64,000 nt of DNA, taken from NCBI GenBank assembly GCA_019973155.2, contig BPQB01000011.1:558001-622000 (forward strand). Reading direction: 5' to 3'. Position numbers and translations under genes: made by a program. This DNA is from Phanerochaete sordida (Eukaryota > Basidiomycota > Agaricomycetes > Polyporales > Phanerochaetaceae). Of the stretch, positions 1 to 11,971 are shown in pieces (positions within the stretch are counted from its first letter, which is position 1; every line of letters begins with the position of its first letter). Below the pieces are notes generated by a model, which was given only the letters and a program-made list of their open reading frames with translations, had not been told where the DNA came from and made no database searches.

Positions 1-1768
1 GTTGAGGTACACCCATGTCAATGTCCACATCCGGTGGCGGAGGGCTGGAACCATCGACCACCTCTTCGTCGTCCTCAAGGAACAAAGGCTGAGAACCCGT
101 AGGAATCGAAGTAGCTGAGATGTCGCCGTCCTTTGAGACTCGTGATTCATCAACAACGTCACGAGATGCTGGCCTCTTCACACTGGTCGTAGCCTGCGCT
201 TGAGTAAGCTTCACCGCATATGTTGACCGTTCGGTGGCAAATCGGTCTTCAAGGGCAGTCTAACTCATAGTATTAGATGTATGCCTCAGCTGAACCTCAA
301 AATTCTTACTTTGAGAGCCTGGACAAGATTGTCCTCGCTATGAATGAAAATAGTACGCTTATCAGGGCTCACGTTGATGTCATGCGAGCCTAGATCCAGA
401 GCTCGTGAGCTTTCACGGAACGGAGATGTAGGAATCTTGTCTTACCGTTTGGCAGCGTGAAATTCGCTACAACGAACGGTACCTGAGTGGCGTTGAACGT
501 GCGGTAGACCTCGTTAAACGCCTTCTGGACCTGGAGCACGTGAGGATCCAGAAGTCGCGAAGTTGCAAGTCACGTACCTTAGTCGGATTGCACGGACGGC
601 CGTTGATGTAGAAGAACTGCCGGTCTGAGGCACTTCTCCCGCAGTTCAGCGCGAATTTGGAGATCATGCCACGCACAACGACCTTCGTGGCGGTCCTAGA
701 AAGTACGTGAGTCATATCACCGCGGAGGAGAGGTACGGTGGACGCATACGCCTCAGCGTTACCCGCGTTTTGTCTGCGCAGGACGGACTTCTCAGTCTCC
801 ACGTCGAAAGTCAAATCCAAGTCGACGAGATTTTCCAGTGTCTTGGGTCCCCAAACAGCGGATATTGATGATGTGAGAGAAGTAGTCCCATCCGTGCGAA
901 GTTGAACCGCCTTTCGACTGTAGACACTGCACTTAGCCATGCCATATGACACTCGAGCACATGTACTCGCCCGCTCAGCTGATTGGATACAGCAAGTCTG
1001 ACACCACCATTCTCGTGCGTGCATGGGACCAGTGCGTAAGCAGTCAGCAGGTTCAAAGCTTTGCCGAATTCGCGCTTCGCATTGCGCTCGAATTCCTTTC
1101 TGCGCACAGGTACAGGCTTGAAGATTCCCGACACTGACACGGTAGTGCCCCTCTATGAGAGATCAGTCAGAAATTTCAGACGACACGGGACTGGTAACAA
1201 ACCTGACGTGCGACTTTCCCGCTGCGATTCGAGACACGACCGAACCTGTCCAGCTCCAAGATAGTCCCGGCGGGTGCTGTACTGGCTGTAGATGTGGTAA
1301 TGGTGACCGAAGCACTGAGAGCACACAAAGAAGCCAAAGCTTCTCCGCGGAAGCCGAACGTCGCCACAGAGTTCAGATCCTCAAAGGATGACAGCTTAGA
1401 GGTGTAGTGTTTCAGAGCTGGCGGACTAACGTCGGTCATGACTACTCCGCTGATAATACGAACGACGTACCGACAGAGTCATAGTCTGCGGGTGCGATCC
1501 CGGTGCCATTGTCAATAACTTCAATGCTCTCGACACCATGGTCCTTGAACCGTACCTCTGACAAAGACTGTAAGTGGGCGCGTCACCGCAGGGACACCGA
1601 AGGACTCTCACCGACGCTGGTTGCCCCGGCATCCAAGCTGTTCTCTACAAGCTCTTTTACAGCAGTCTGCAGGTCGATCACGACTTGGCCAGAGGTGATT
1701 CTGTGGGCAGAGAGCGCGTCTATGGCCTTAATTGAACGCGTCTCGGAGGGGGTCGCATCGTTAGTCAT
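1..1768 (-). CDS. PMS1: PMS1/PMS2-type MutL mismatch-repair protein, N-terminal part
   Basis: MutL-family ATPase that would pair with MLH1 in nuclear DNA mismatch repair. Translation starts at the ATG at 1768 and the gene leaves the window on the left, so only the N-terminal ATPase/transducer part and the start of the linker are here. Visible motifs in order: the [11 protein letters not shown] box (GHKL motif I), DNGTGI (motif II), KHYTSKL, and TFGFRGEAL (motif III). These are followed by the transducer domain with [12 protein letters not shown] and the segment leading to INVSPDKR. The last part visible is an acidic, Pro/Ser-rich linker. Exons are joined by short introns; for example GCCAG|CT near 1420 restores [10 protein letters not shown]. 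Motif order and the PMS-type KHYTSK context favour PMS1 (human PMS2) over MLH1. The C-terminal endonuclease motif cannot be checked here. Confidence 0.93.
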
Positions 1769-2796
1769 TGCTGTGAGGGCCAGCGTCCAGTTTTCTTAGC
1801 TTGTGGGGGTATACGGGTTTATGCAAGAAGGATATATTCCAAAAATGTCGTGAAGATTGAGCAGAAAGAGAGTGAGCGGCGCCGAGCGGCGCGAGGTGAA
1901 GGCGGAAGGCAAAGAGCATAAACGCCGTGACAGAACGCGAGGTGACTGCAGTGACGAGGGTGACATAACGCCGTGACCCGTGACCCTCCGCTGGCCTCCG
2001 TGAACCGTCGCGAGTTGTCTGGCGCGAAGGCGGGTGAAAATGTTCGTAAAACGTTTATCGACGTTACACCGACATGGACCATCATTCACGGTGAGATAGA
2101 TGCATGGCATATCACCTGATAGTGAGACGTAGAGCAATTTATCTCTGCATTCACGGGCTTGAGCCTCGACTCCTCCGTACGCCGGGCGGCGGCTGACGTA
2201 CTAGAAAAATCAGCAAACAGATTCAAACCCGTGATGATTTACCTGGCGCACCGGAATTTCCCTAGGCAAGGTGAGGGTGGAGTCCCGGAGCCCATATGGG
2301 CGTCATACAAGACTGTCGGAGACAGCTCTCTGGTGCGACACAGGAATGATGCGGACATCGATTCCACGGACGACGCTTGCAGAGGTGCCAGAGCAACTCG
2401 CTTCATCAGCTGGCGAGGACCGCGCCCGGAAGGTCGCTCGAGCAGGAGACCTGAGCACTACAGATTGGATTTCATTGGACGTGAGGGACCTAGTTCGCGG
2501 CTACTTCGTCATCTGCCTGGGAGCTCAATCAGCGATGAGGCACGTACATGGTCAGCATAATGTTCGTGCTCAGTGCTCGCGAGCGGGTCTTGACTTCGTC
2601 TGTATTGGTGTGGTGAATAGCAGCGCTGAACCCATGTCAGACGTAATTGTGGGTAGTTAGTCATAGCATATATAACCTCACCTTCCGATATCCTCGTTCA
2701 TGTGCAGCAGAGAGACGACCGCGCGGCAAGAACAGATGACGCTACACCAAGATGTTAGAGTACGGTCTCGCTGCTATGCACCATGAGAAGCTAGCC
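1769..2796. other. intergenic, no gene seen
   Basis: Contains the 5' flank of the PMS1-like gene and the 3' flank of the membrane-protein gene. Open frames here are short, lack splice continuity and resemble nothing I recognise. Confidence 0.5.
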
Positions 2797-4028
2797 TTAT
2801 CGTCGCACCAGGAGCAGAGAAGATATCGCCGACGTAAACTGGGCACTTGCGCATTAGCTTCCCGCCGTTATACAAGATTTCTGAAGCTGACCGTTCAACT
2901 GCATCACGGCAAACGCCTGCGCACATAGGGTTAGTACGCCAAGCATCAGCCACGGACGAGGGGTGGCGTACCAGGGTGAGGACGTTTACGACAAAAGTAA
3001 TTACAAAATAGCCAAATCCTTGCTTCAAGAGATGAGACCAAAGCGGCGATGAGCTGGCTTCGCGAATGCGCAGGAGACCGCACAACGTGAATCCCAGGAT
3101 CGTCAGGTCGAAGACCATAGCTGGGCGGCGAGACCTCAGCCAGCGACTTCGAGAGAGTACATTCGCTTACTGTACACGTAGAACGGGACTGGTCCACCAG
3201 CACCTGAGACGATCTCACAGGTATCGCTGTACTTCAGCCAGGCGTCAACTACCGGTACGAGGAAGACTGCGATCAATCAGTGTAGAACTGCGCCCGTAAC
3301 AGGGCAGGAGACGTACCAGTGATTCCAGCGGCCCAGTGTCCCAACGCCATGGCGACCAAGACTAGCGTTGCCCATAGGTTGCCTCTCCAGAGTGTCATCC
3401 TGGAAAGTCCGTCACACTCAGGATATAGAGTCTGGTACCAAAAGCGGGTTACATACGCGCGCAGCATGATGTTTTCGCTGGAGAAGATAATCGCCATCGC
3501 CCCTAGAAACTGCTCGCATGTGAGCAGAACCAGCATGAGTGAATTCCGCAAGCGTACGCACCCAGAGCGTCTCGTTCGCCGCTAAGTCAAGTTGCGATTA
3601 ACCTGGAGTTGCGGATTCGCAGAGGATTATTACGTACGTCCGCAAAGATTGAGCTCGCTAGACACATCGGTCAGCGGGATGATTGGCCCTCATGTCAGAG
3701 GGCGGTACTCACAAGCCAATTGTTGAAGCTAAGAGCGTATAACGAGCACCCAGATAAGGGACCTATTAGAGTCACGTCGGTGCACGATCCTTGATTTGCA
3801 CAAAGGCACGACGAACCAAGGACCATCGAAGCGGCAACCTACGCAGAACTAGGGGAAGCTCTACATGTTTGAGCGTAGACAGGAAATGCCAGCTAGATGC
3901 ATTCAGCGAGGAAGGCGGTGGAAGGCGAAGACAGCTCCATACGAGTACAAGCCGAACAGGAAAGTGTTGACCTTCGAAGCGTACTGCGCCGAAACGTGGA
4001 GTACGTGCGGACTGAGCCAGTCAACCAT
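2797..4028 (-). CDS. multi-span membrane protein, MVDW-type Agaricomycete family (copy A)
   Basis: Start chosen at the ATG at 4028, giving MVDWLSPHVL, which matches the MVDWGSPEVI start of the gene at 12696. Segments then follow in the same order as that paralogue: a first membrane span (KVNTFLFGLYSYGAVFAFH), a basic LRRLPLRW loop, LLTCEQFLGAMAIIFSSENI with IMLR, a span around LWATLVLVAMALGHWAAGI, a loop SDTCEIVSGAG, FDLTILGFTLCGLLRIREA, and GYFVITFVVNVLTL. Exons are joined at ordinary GT-AG sites. The family is large in Agaricomycetes, has about seven spans, and its function is unknown to me. Two points suggest decay. The junction after VFAFH lacks a clear GT donor. The last exon soon meets a stop after AFAVMQLN, unless a further splice reaches the stop at 2797. 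Treat it as a gene or young pseudogene. Confidence 0.6.
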
Positions 4029-6229
4029 CCATTCGACCCTAAACAAGCATTTCCGATGAGCTGGCGCGTGCGCGATTCAAGACGAGGGAGAACACATACG
4101 TAGAAGATTAAGGATAGATACGTGAAGGAGCGTAAGGATGTGTGGGTGGGAGAAGCCCGATCGTCGTTCTCGCGCACCGCATAAGTACCCCGGGGGGCTC
4201 GGGGAGCGTGCGGGGCACGTCCGTTTCTCAGTCGACCGGGAGCAGTGCGCGGCGCATATCTGCAGATCCGCGTGCATCCCCCTTCCACATCTTTGCCCGT
4301 CGCTAGGCCTGCCCCGGCACGGGCGAGCGCGCGAATTAGCGTGCTTCTCGCCGTGCTCCAGCGCGGTGCGCCAGGGTGCGCCCCTCGACTGTCCCTCGAC
4401 GGACGCGGTGGGCCACTAGCGCGTCGCGCGCAAGATCGTGTCAGGCTGATCTGGCGATCAAAGAAGCCGCTGAGCCCTTTTCCGACGTCAGACACTCGTC
4501 AGACGGTTCTCTGGAAGGACCGGACGTCGTGCTCAACGGCCGGGCGCCACAATCATCGACAGGCTGCCGACAATCGTGGGCACGACCCCGGCTTTGTTGG
4601 CAGGCCAAAGTCGAGGCGAACTGACGTTTCCCTGCCGCGCCGGGCACGGGCAGCCCACGACACCGGGGATAGCGCGATGATGTCAAGGCGGGATGAAGTG
4701 TTCTGCAGGCGAGTCTAGGGCGGTGGCTGAGTTCGAGGGATATTCTCGCACGTAACCGAGCTGGCAACGCACCGGATATTTCGTGTCCCATGGCGGTCGC
4801 TAGCCGCGACGGCCGCTTCAGGGCTGCGCGCCCTGGGCGGGGCATCCCTGCGCCGTCGCCTGCCTCGAGCACGCGAGCACCGACGCTCGATCGGTGCCGA
4901 CACGCAGCGCGGGCAGAATTATCGGGGCGGCAGGACACGGAACGTAAGTGCACAATTTTGGCATGGCGTACGGATGGAGTGCGAGCTTGAAGGAGTAATG
5001 CCAGCGGTAGTCTGTCGGAATTCCAAATGGCAGACGAAGCGCGACGAGGGCATGCCCGAGGGTGCCTGTCCATTGAGCGGACCCTCTCTGCGCGCAGCGT
5101 CATCCTTCTGTACGGCCAGGACTTGGGGTGCACGGCATCGTCGCATGCCGTGCTTGGCCGAGTGCCACAAAGGCCAACCGTCGCCTCCAGTCTCGTCTAG
5201 GCAACCTTATCAGTTCGCGAGCTTTACCAACTGAATGAAGACATTCAACGGATCTTGACCAGTCACCTTTGAGTGCCATTCATGTTCTGCCGACCATACA
5301 CTCAGCCCTGGGGCCTGAGGCTCAACAAACCGGTAAGTTGTCTCTCGGCGAGGAGACGAAAGGCAGTGTCGGGGGTCGTGCCTTGAAGAGTGTTCGGGCG
5401 CTTTGTTAACAAGGACCCTGAACACCTGCTCTCGCGGCCGACGATGTCCGCAGGCAGGCGCCACGACCCAACACGACCTCAAATGTTCGCGGCAGGCCTC
5501 ATCAGCTCACAAGGAGTCCAAGACACGCTTGTGGCTGCGGATAGCACCCATTCCTATTGGGCACGAACCAATGACGCGCCGCATTGACTGCCGTCGCCTA
5601 CATCCTGGGATTATTCCTCGATTTGTGGCAAAGCGACCCACGCGCGCAGCACCCCCGCACTTGCGGCTTCCACACTACTGGTGCATCTCTACGCGCATGC
5701 CCCTCGCCCGTCTCCACTGTCGCAGCTCAACCCGCGCCAGCCCTGCAACGCGCCGCTCAGCCCGCCGCGCAGAAAGCTCGGGGACCCGCGGCAGGCGGCC
5801 TTGTGACCGGGGCACGCTTCTATCTCGACATCCCGGCCGCAGATCCCACTCGCACACATTCCGTGGCGTTCCCCGCGACGGCGCCATGGGGCGCACGACG
5901 TGCCGTGGGACCATCAGGCTCGAAGCGCGTCCCCCTGGGCTGCGAAGCGTTCTCCCGGCGGGGTATATAGGCAGCCGTGCGGCGGCCCGTCCCAGGCCCT
6001 CGGAGACCTGCTCCCCCATGGGGCTTTGTCATCGTTGATTGCGCTGCGTACTAGGGGCGGCAGCTGTACCTCTGCGTTCTGTTCTGCCTCGTTCTACCCT
6101 GCTCTTTGACCCCGCAGTCCTCAGGTTTGCTCACCCGCCGCTCCGCATGGGCACTCAGCCTTGAGTGATACCTCATATCAGCCTCACCGCGCATCTCTGT
6201 ATAACTAGACATCGGTCAAGACTGTCATC
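4029..6229. other. long gene-poor stretch
   Basis: About 2.2 kb of mixed-composition DNA, with many GC-driven open frames on both strands but no recognisable protein and no consistent splicing. A TATATA box at 5964-5969 lies about 260 bases before the next plus-strand ATG and may belong to that gene's promoter. Nothing else is supported. Confidence 0.5.
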
Positions 6230-7279
6230 ATGTCCTCTGTGGCGTCGTCGTCGGCCATGGGCACGCCTTTGGCGTCGTCGTCTCCAGGACCGAATGTCGA
6301 GCCTAGTGGGCCGCCGCCCCTCTTGTCATCCCAGGCTTCACTATATCGTGAGTAATGTAGCTGCATCACCCTTCCGTCGCTCATATCTTCACGCTTCAGT
6401 GTATACATTTCTTGGTATGCCCACCTTTCTAGTCGTTTGCACAATTCGTTGATTTCCATGCAGTAACACTTGTACTATTGCTCACGGTGTCGGGCGCCAT
6501 CGTCACGCGCTCCGTTGTTCTGCGCCGCCGACACCGTCGTCTGGTGGAGGAGGCAATACGGAACGGCACCTACGTTCCTCCTGCGTCCAGGACGAGGCGG
6601 CGGCTGGGCGAGAAGCCGGTCCTGCACGACGCCTTTCTGGGCCTCGGCGACCCGGAGGACTGTGTGAATGAGGAGAAACCTGGGAGGGCGTCGCTGATTG
6701 CGGCGGAGACGGGGTGGGAAGACATTTTTGTGCGTCCCATCCGCGGTGATACTCGAGCGTGCGAGCTGACGGGTCTGCATCCAGCCCGTGTCCGTGCAAT
6801 TCGTCCATCGCGATGGGCCCCGCTCTTGCAGCTCCGACGCAGATGTCACAGATCGGTCTGCTGCCGCTGCCGCACTTGCATCCCCTCAATCCTGGCGACA
6901 TAGGCTTGTCACGGTGCCGATCGCGTTTATCATACGCGCCTTCGGTTTCCCGACTTCTCGAAACGTGCCGCCGGCCGTGGTTGCTGCAGCCGTACCAACT
7001 TCAGCAGCTGAAAAGATCGACTCGACAACCGCATGTGCGCTGGTCTCTGTGATCGTCGCGATGCCACGACCTCCATCACACAAGCCTGCACCACGACCAC
7101 CCGCTGGCGTTCCTCCACCATCGCTCCCAGGGCTATCCGCCCACGTATTACTTCCCATGGACGACGACGATTCTTCAGAGCCGCTACCTCCGCTGGAGAT
7201 TGGGATTTCTGCTGTGTCGGTGGAGCAGTGGAAGGAAGGAGACTTTCAGACAATACTAGCTGACCGGACTCGTCGATAG
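6230..7279 (+). CDS. single-span membrane protein with cytosolic tail
   Basis: Three exons (6230-6347, 6464-6729, 6785-7279) join in frame to 292 residues. The first intron splits a Leu codon inside the membrane span, giving LTLVLLLTVSGAIVTRSVVL. A stop-transfer cluster, LRRRHRR, follows at once. The preceding 40 residues are Ser/Pro/Gly-rich and would lie outside the cytosol. The tail starts LVEEAIRNGTYVPP, then carries GEKPVLHDAFLG, a Pro-rich stretch (PRPPSHKPAPRPP) and an acidic segment MDDDDSSEPLPPLE. The layout (short outer part, one span, basic stop, EKP/HD motifs, Pro-rich tail) occurs in basidiomycete proteins of unknown function. The second intron (55 nt) has a good GCTGAC branch site. 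A second weak hydrophobic stretch, VTVPIAFIIRAF, lies in exon 3. No enzyme motif is visible. Confidence 0.72.
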
Positions 7280-7682
7280 GATACTTACCAGACATTGATG
7301 TATTATATTCTTCACGGTAAAAACCACAGCGCTACACACAGCATACATCGTTGACTCTATTTTAGTAGTGTGGGGTGTCGTATCTACCTGCGAACAGTCG
7401 GTCGGTCAATGTCTCCGCGGCGATCTTCGGACTGCTCGCTGGACTTCGTAAGTTGGCGACGCTCGTGGAGCGGAACTCCACTCCACCTCTTCAACCCTGG
7501 CATCCATGGCCATCCAAAATAAAAGACATATCTGCTCATACAAGGCCAATACAAATGGCCCAGGCCGAAAGCAGCGACAACTAGCCTCCAAGGTCAGAGC
7601 GAGGCTGGATGACCTCCCGCTCCCAAAGTGGAAACCGGCAACTTTAGATCCTAACAAAGCCAAACAACGTCCAGGGATAAGA

Positions 7683-7807
7683 TGACGTCACGATAAGGCG
7701 AGTAGTGACGGTGACATCACGGCACCACCAACCGCCTGACGGGCTCCAGCTTTGATTTGGCTCCTGGCGCAGTCACACCAGTGACGCCATGGGCGGGGCG
7801 CATATAA
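7683..7807 (+). promoter_or_regulatory. CRE-like site and TATA box upstream of the disordered-protein gene
   Basis: A perfect TGACGTCA (ATF/CREB-type bZIP site) lies at 7683-7690, with a related TGACATCAC about 29 bases further on. A CATATAAG TATA box sits at 7802-7808, about 130 bases before the ATG at 7933. In fungi, CRE sites often mark stress-responsive genes. Binding here is inferred. Confidence 0.5.
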
Positions 7808-7932
7808 GCCATCGACGGGGTACAGCAGCTCCTTCACAATCCTCACGCTTTCACGACCATCTACGACGTTCACATTATATTCGCTAATTTCTACGACTTT
7901 TCCTCGCTATCTCATCTCACACCACACACACC

Positions 7933-10386
7933 ATGTCTGGACTTCCACCTCTCAGCGCTGAGCCCGGCACCCCCGCGCACGAGTGGGCCGCGAAGACGAC
8001 CTCTGCGCTCGAGCCCAGCCCCGCTGCGCCGGCGAGCACCACCATGAACCCGACGACGCGCCAGCTTTTCGAAGAGAAGAACATGCGCCCGGGAACCACC
8101 GCGACCGATCCCCTCGCGAACCCCACGTCCGAGTCCTTCGCCCAGCCTCCATCCGTCCCCCTCGCCAAACCCATCTCTGACCCCTTGGCTCAACCCGTAC
8201 ATGACCCTCTCGCGAAGCCCATGTCGGAACCTCTCGCCAAACCCGTGTTCGAACCCCTCACGAGCCCCGTGTCTGAGCCGTTCACCCAGCCTGCATCCTC
8301 GGCACTCGACACGCCAGGACGAGAGGTCCCCGGCGCGTACCCCGATGAGCGCGAGCTCGAGCCCCGCGGCGCTGAGATCAACCGAACCATGGCTGAGACC
8401 GCCAGCACCGCTGCTGCCACCGCAGGCGGCTTTGCCCAGTCTGCGCAGCAGGCCGCGGCGACGTACCTCCCGAAGGCCGCCGAGACTGTAGGTGCCTACC
8501 TTCCCAAGAGCGTTGTCGACACGATGTCCAGCTACGTCCGTGAGTATATGCGTCCATATATCAGCTCGACGTGATTACTGAGTCGGATGTATCTTTTGTA
8601 GCGGGCATGAGCAACCCACAAGGCGCCGTGCAAGCCTCTGAGCACGACAAGATTCACACCACCTCCCTGCCGTCGACCGAGCTCGCTGGCCAGTTCGCTG
8701 GAGAGCGCACCGATGGCGCCGGTGCGTTGCCTGGCCCGGTGGGCGAGAGCGAAGTCTCCAAACTCCCTGACGAACGCAACGCAACGGTCCCGACCGCCGG
8801 TACCATGGCTGCGACCGCTGTTGGCGCCGCCGGTGTTGCTGCCGGTACTGCAGCTGGCTACGGTTACTCCGCGGCACAGAGCGCGAAGGATACCGCTGCC
8901 GGCGCCGCTGGTTCCACAGCCGGTGCCGCGCAGGCTGCCAAGGACAAGGTTATCGGCGGTACCGACAACACTTCCACTGCGCTGACCGGCCCGCAGACGC
9001 ACGCCGTCACGACCAAGTACTCTCTCCCGTCGGAAGAAGCGACCGGCGCGAAGCCCTTCGAGCATAGTGATGGCGCGGGTGCCCTTCCAGGCAAGCGCAC
9101 CGAGCCTGCTGTTGCCGCGATGCCCGAGGAGAACACCCGCGGCTCGACTTTCGCCACCAACGCCAGCGTTGGCACGCACGCCCGCCCTCTCGGCACCACG
9201 GTCATGCCTACGCAAGACGACACCGCCCGCGACGACTTACACCAGGTCCGCGGCAACGAAGTCACCGGCGGCGTCGGCCGCCTGCCAGGCAAGGCTGGCG
9301 AGGAGGGCGTCGCTGTCCTTCCCGACGAACGTCACGGCGGCGACTTCAAGCAGACCGCTGAGCTCGCCGGCGCCGGCGCCGCCGCGGCAGGCATGGGCAA
9401 GTGGGCCCTCGACGACAAGACGAAGGGCCAGCAGCAGCAGCAGCCGATGCAGCACGCGAAGGTCGGCGAGGACATGCACCTGGCCGACTCTGCGAAGACT
9501 GCCGGCATCGAGAAGGCTAACACCGCGCCCGCCCAGCAGCCCGCGAAGGAGCTTGCCAAGCCCGCGAAGGAGACTCACGAGGCACCTAAGCAAGAGGAGC
9601 CCAAGAAGGACACTGAGAAGCATGAGGGCCAAGGGCATTCGGCGCCGAAGGGCAAGCCCAACAAGGTGAGTCGATGTTCCAGTGCTGGAGTCTTTGCGAG
9701 CGTCGGTGCAATAGTGCCCTGAGCGTGTTTGCTTACGGAGCCTCAAGGGCGACGAGGTGCACGAGCAGCAGGCGAACCTTCTGAAGCCAAACCTCACGCC
9801 GCGCGCACACGTACTCGGCTGCGAGGGTGCGGAGTTCTCCGGCGTCGACGTCGGCAGCGACTGCTACCGGCGCGGCGAGGGTGTTGACTTGCACGACGTT
9901 CGTTTCTGCCTTGACTCTAGCTCGGCTGGATTCGTGTGACGGTGGCGCTGACGATGACATTCGCAGGGCGACGGCTACGACACCGACTACCATCCGGCTC
10001 AGCTTCATCCTGACAACGCGGACTACTCCAAGCAGCAGGAGGAGATGAAGAAGGATGACCCCGAGGCTGACGTCACCGGCGCGAAGCACGCCGACAGCAA
10101 GGAGCCAGCGAGTGAGTGCTTTGCATTCCTGCCCAACTGCATAATCTGACGAGATGCTCTTGTAGGCACCGGCTCTGCGCCCGCCACCGCTGGTCGCGAC
10201 GAGGCTGCGCGCGAAGACAAGGAGCAGCAGCAGGACGACAAGAACGCGCACCCCGACAAGGCGAAGAAGGTTGGCTTCATGGCGAAGATGAAGGGCGAGG
10301 CCAAGGTCCTCATCGGCAAGGTCGAGGGCAAGAAGGACAAGGTCGAGCAGGGCCAGCGGATGAAGGCCGGCGAGAACGTGCAGTAA
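7933..10386 (+). CDS. intrinsically disordered, repeat-rich stress-type protein
   Basis: Five exons (7933-8539, 8602-9665, 9748-9810, 9967-10111, 10166-10386) join in frame to about 700 residues. Exon 1 carries about eight degenerate octapeptides of the type DPLAKPMS/EPLAKPVF. Exon 2 carries an Ala/Gly-rich, weakly amphipathic part and three copies of a longer motif: GAGALPG...VSKLPDER, GAGALPG...VAAMPEEN, GVGRLPG...VAVLPDER. The C-terminal third is highly charged (Lys/Glu/Gln/Asp) and ends with a basic helix around KKVGFMAKMKGEAKVLIGKV, a tail type seen in many fungal small stress proteins. No signal peptide, membrane span or catalytic motif is visible. Composition recalls LEA-like hydrophilins, but I do not claim homology. 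The CRE-like site and TATA box upstream fit inducible expression. Confidence 0.8.
8107..8301 (+). repeat. coding octapeptide repeat array
   Basis: About eight degenerate 24-bp units encoding variants of (D/E)PLAKPxS lie inside exon 1 of the disordered protein. Units differ at the nucleotide level, so the array is old rather than freshly expanded. Confidence 0.7.
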
Positions 10387-11020
10387 ACGCCTTTCTGCGG
10401 TTGTAGCGGCGAGTCGAAGACCCGGTTCGAACGCACGTCTCCATACTCTTGGTCGCCTTGGATCTCGACCGTGATCTGCACGAACAAAATCTGTACGAGT
10501 AGTGTATCATAGGACTAGTGTACGCTTATCTTGCTGTCGTAATGCCTAATCTTGTTCTCGGGAACGTGTCCGCGTGGCCGCTGTGTCTCTGCGCGAATCG
10601 TGAGCCGGGGTGCGACGGCACCCGCGGTGCGGGCTCTCCTCGCGCTCCCCTCCCGCCTTCGGCGGCCTTCGCCAATTGACTTACAGTGCGATGCACCGCA
10701 GGAACGCAGCCGTCGCGACGCCAAGCTCTTCGCCATGCCGCGCTCCCACCGCGCACCGCTGATCCCGAGGAGTCAACTTGCACATGAGTCATGAGAGGGC
10801 TGAAGTCTGCGTCGAAGAAGCTTTGTGGCTTTGTGTAGAGCTGGTACTTAGAGTGGGAGGTGCGAAGCGGGAGATTGCACCCGGCGCTTCCCGCGCCACG
10901 AGGCGATTGCCTCTTGCGGGGAGCCGCCTGAGCTTCGTCGCGCACCGCGAACCTCCTCCGGCTCTAGCTGCAGACGCTGCCGGCGTCGCGACGCTACACA
11001 TGCTGGCGTCAACTCCGCGC

Positions 11021-11300
11021 GGGACGAGGAGACGAGGAGACGCCTTGTCAAGCAGGAACTCGTCGGGCTGGCGAGTTTCTGCTTGACAGGGCTGGTCCTG
11101 ACTCTACTGCACGTCGTCAGCGAAGGTCTTCTCAGAGCGCTGTACACACGCAGGCAGCACATGCACCGGCCAGGGCGGCGAAGATGTTGGTCTGCGCCGA
11201 CGGGGAGACGTCTCGAAAATGCAAGCTCGTCCGGCTGACGAGCTCCTGCTCCACCAGACCGGTCCCTCTGCAGGCTGTCAGCAGACGTCGTCTCAGGACC
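11021..11300. repeat. diverged direct repeat (about 171-bp spacing) with hairpin
   Basis: The stretch GACGAGGAGACG...CTCGTCGGGCTGGCGAG...TGCTTGACAGGGCTGGTCC recurs about 171 bases later as GACGGGGAGACG...CTCGTCCGGCTGACGAG...TGCTCCACCAGACCGGTCC. The first copy contains a near-perfect inverted repeat at 11047-11087: two 16-base arms with one mismatch and a 9-base loop. The second copy keeps a shorter arm, GCTCGTC/GACGAGC. Origin unknown. Confidence 0.55.
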
Positions 11301-11711
11301 CTGTATTGCGCGACCAGGGCCGCGCGCAGGCTTCTGGGCTTTCATAATTTAGGCTCGGACGCGATGCCTGGCCGACGGCGAGGCATTTTCTTCTGATCGC
11401 GAGGCGCTTCCTGTTCGCAGCTGTGCACGTAAGCGGTACGTAGGCCCACCGTGCTCAGCGGCGCGTCTTGATCTGAAATTGTCTTACCTCTTGACGACCA
11501 GGCCGCCGCTGTTTCGTTGCGTCGCCGGTGGGGTCCTGCTTCGAGGGCGCCCAGCGGCTGGCGGCGGGGCAGCGGTCGGCCGTCCCCTCGCCCATTGTGA
11601 CTTGGCGCGACCGAGGGACAGTCTAGCCAAGCTAGGACAGCGCTGCATTGGTGCTGCGTTGTCGCTACACCCAGAACTTATCACCAAACGAGGCCTAGCT
11701 GCACATTCCGG

Positions 11712-11971
11712 CTGAAGACGTTTGGGTTTTGGAACGCCCAGACGTCCGATGCCTGTACGACACCCGTACGAAGGCCACGAAACTTCCCGCAAGCAAGCTT
11801 CTCGACGCGCTCGAACGTAGGTTGGACTATGTATGCCTTGACTTCTTGTTAAGTTGGTCACAGAGCTAATTGTAGAACGTGGGCCAGCATCTGTATGCGT
11901 ATGTCACGCCACTGGACGACAAGCCTGCAATGAGAATCAAACAGAGCTTACTTCGGCGGTATGATGCCTTT
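11712..11971 (+). pseudogene. coding remnant of unknown family
   Basis: Two stretches read like real protein: one begins EDVWVLERPDVRCLYD and continues to LPASKLLDALE. The other, after an intron-like segment ending TTGTAG, reads NVGQHLYAYVTPLDDKPAMR and then IKQSLLRRYDAF. The two are out of phase across the only plausible intron, and no start or longer context exists on either side. I do not recognise the family. It is probably a fragment of a dead gene. Confidence 0.3.

Noticed and set aside
4441..5970. overlapping open frames of 128-230 codons
   Set aside because: Arg/Ala/Ser-rich on both strands, no splice continuity, no motif; expected from GC content.
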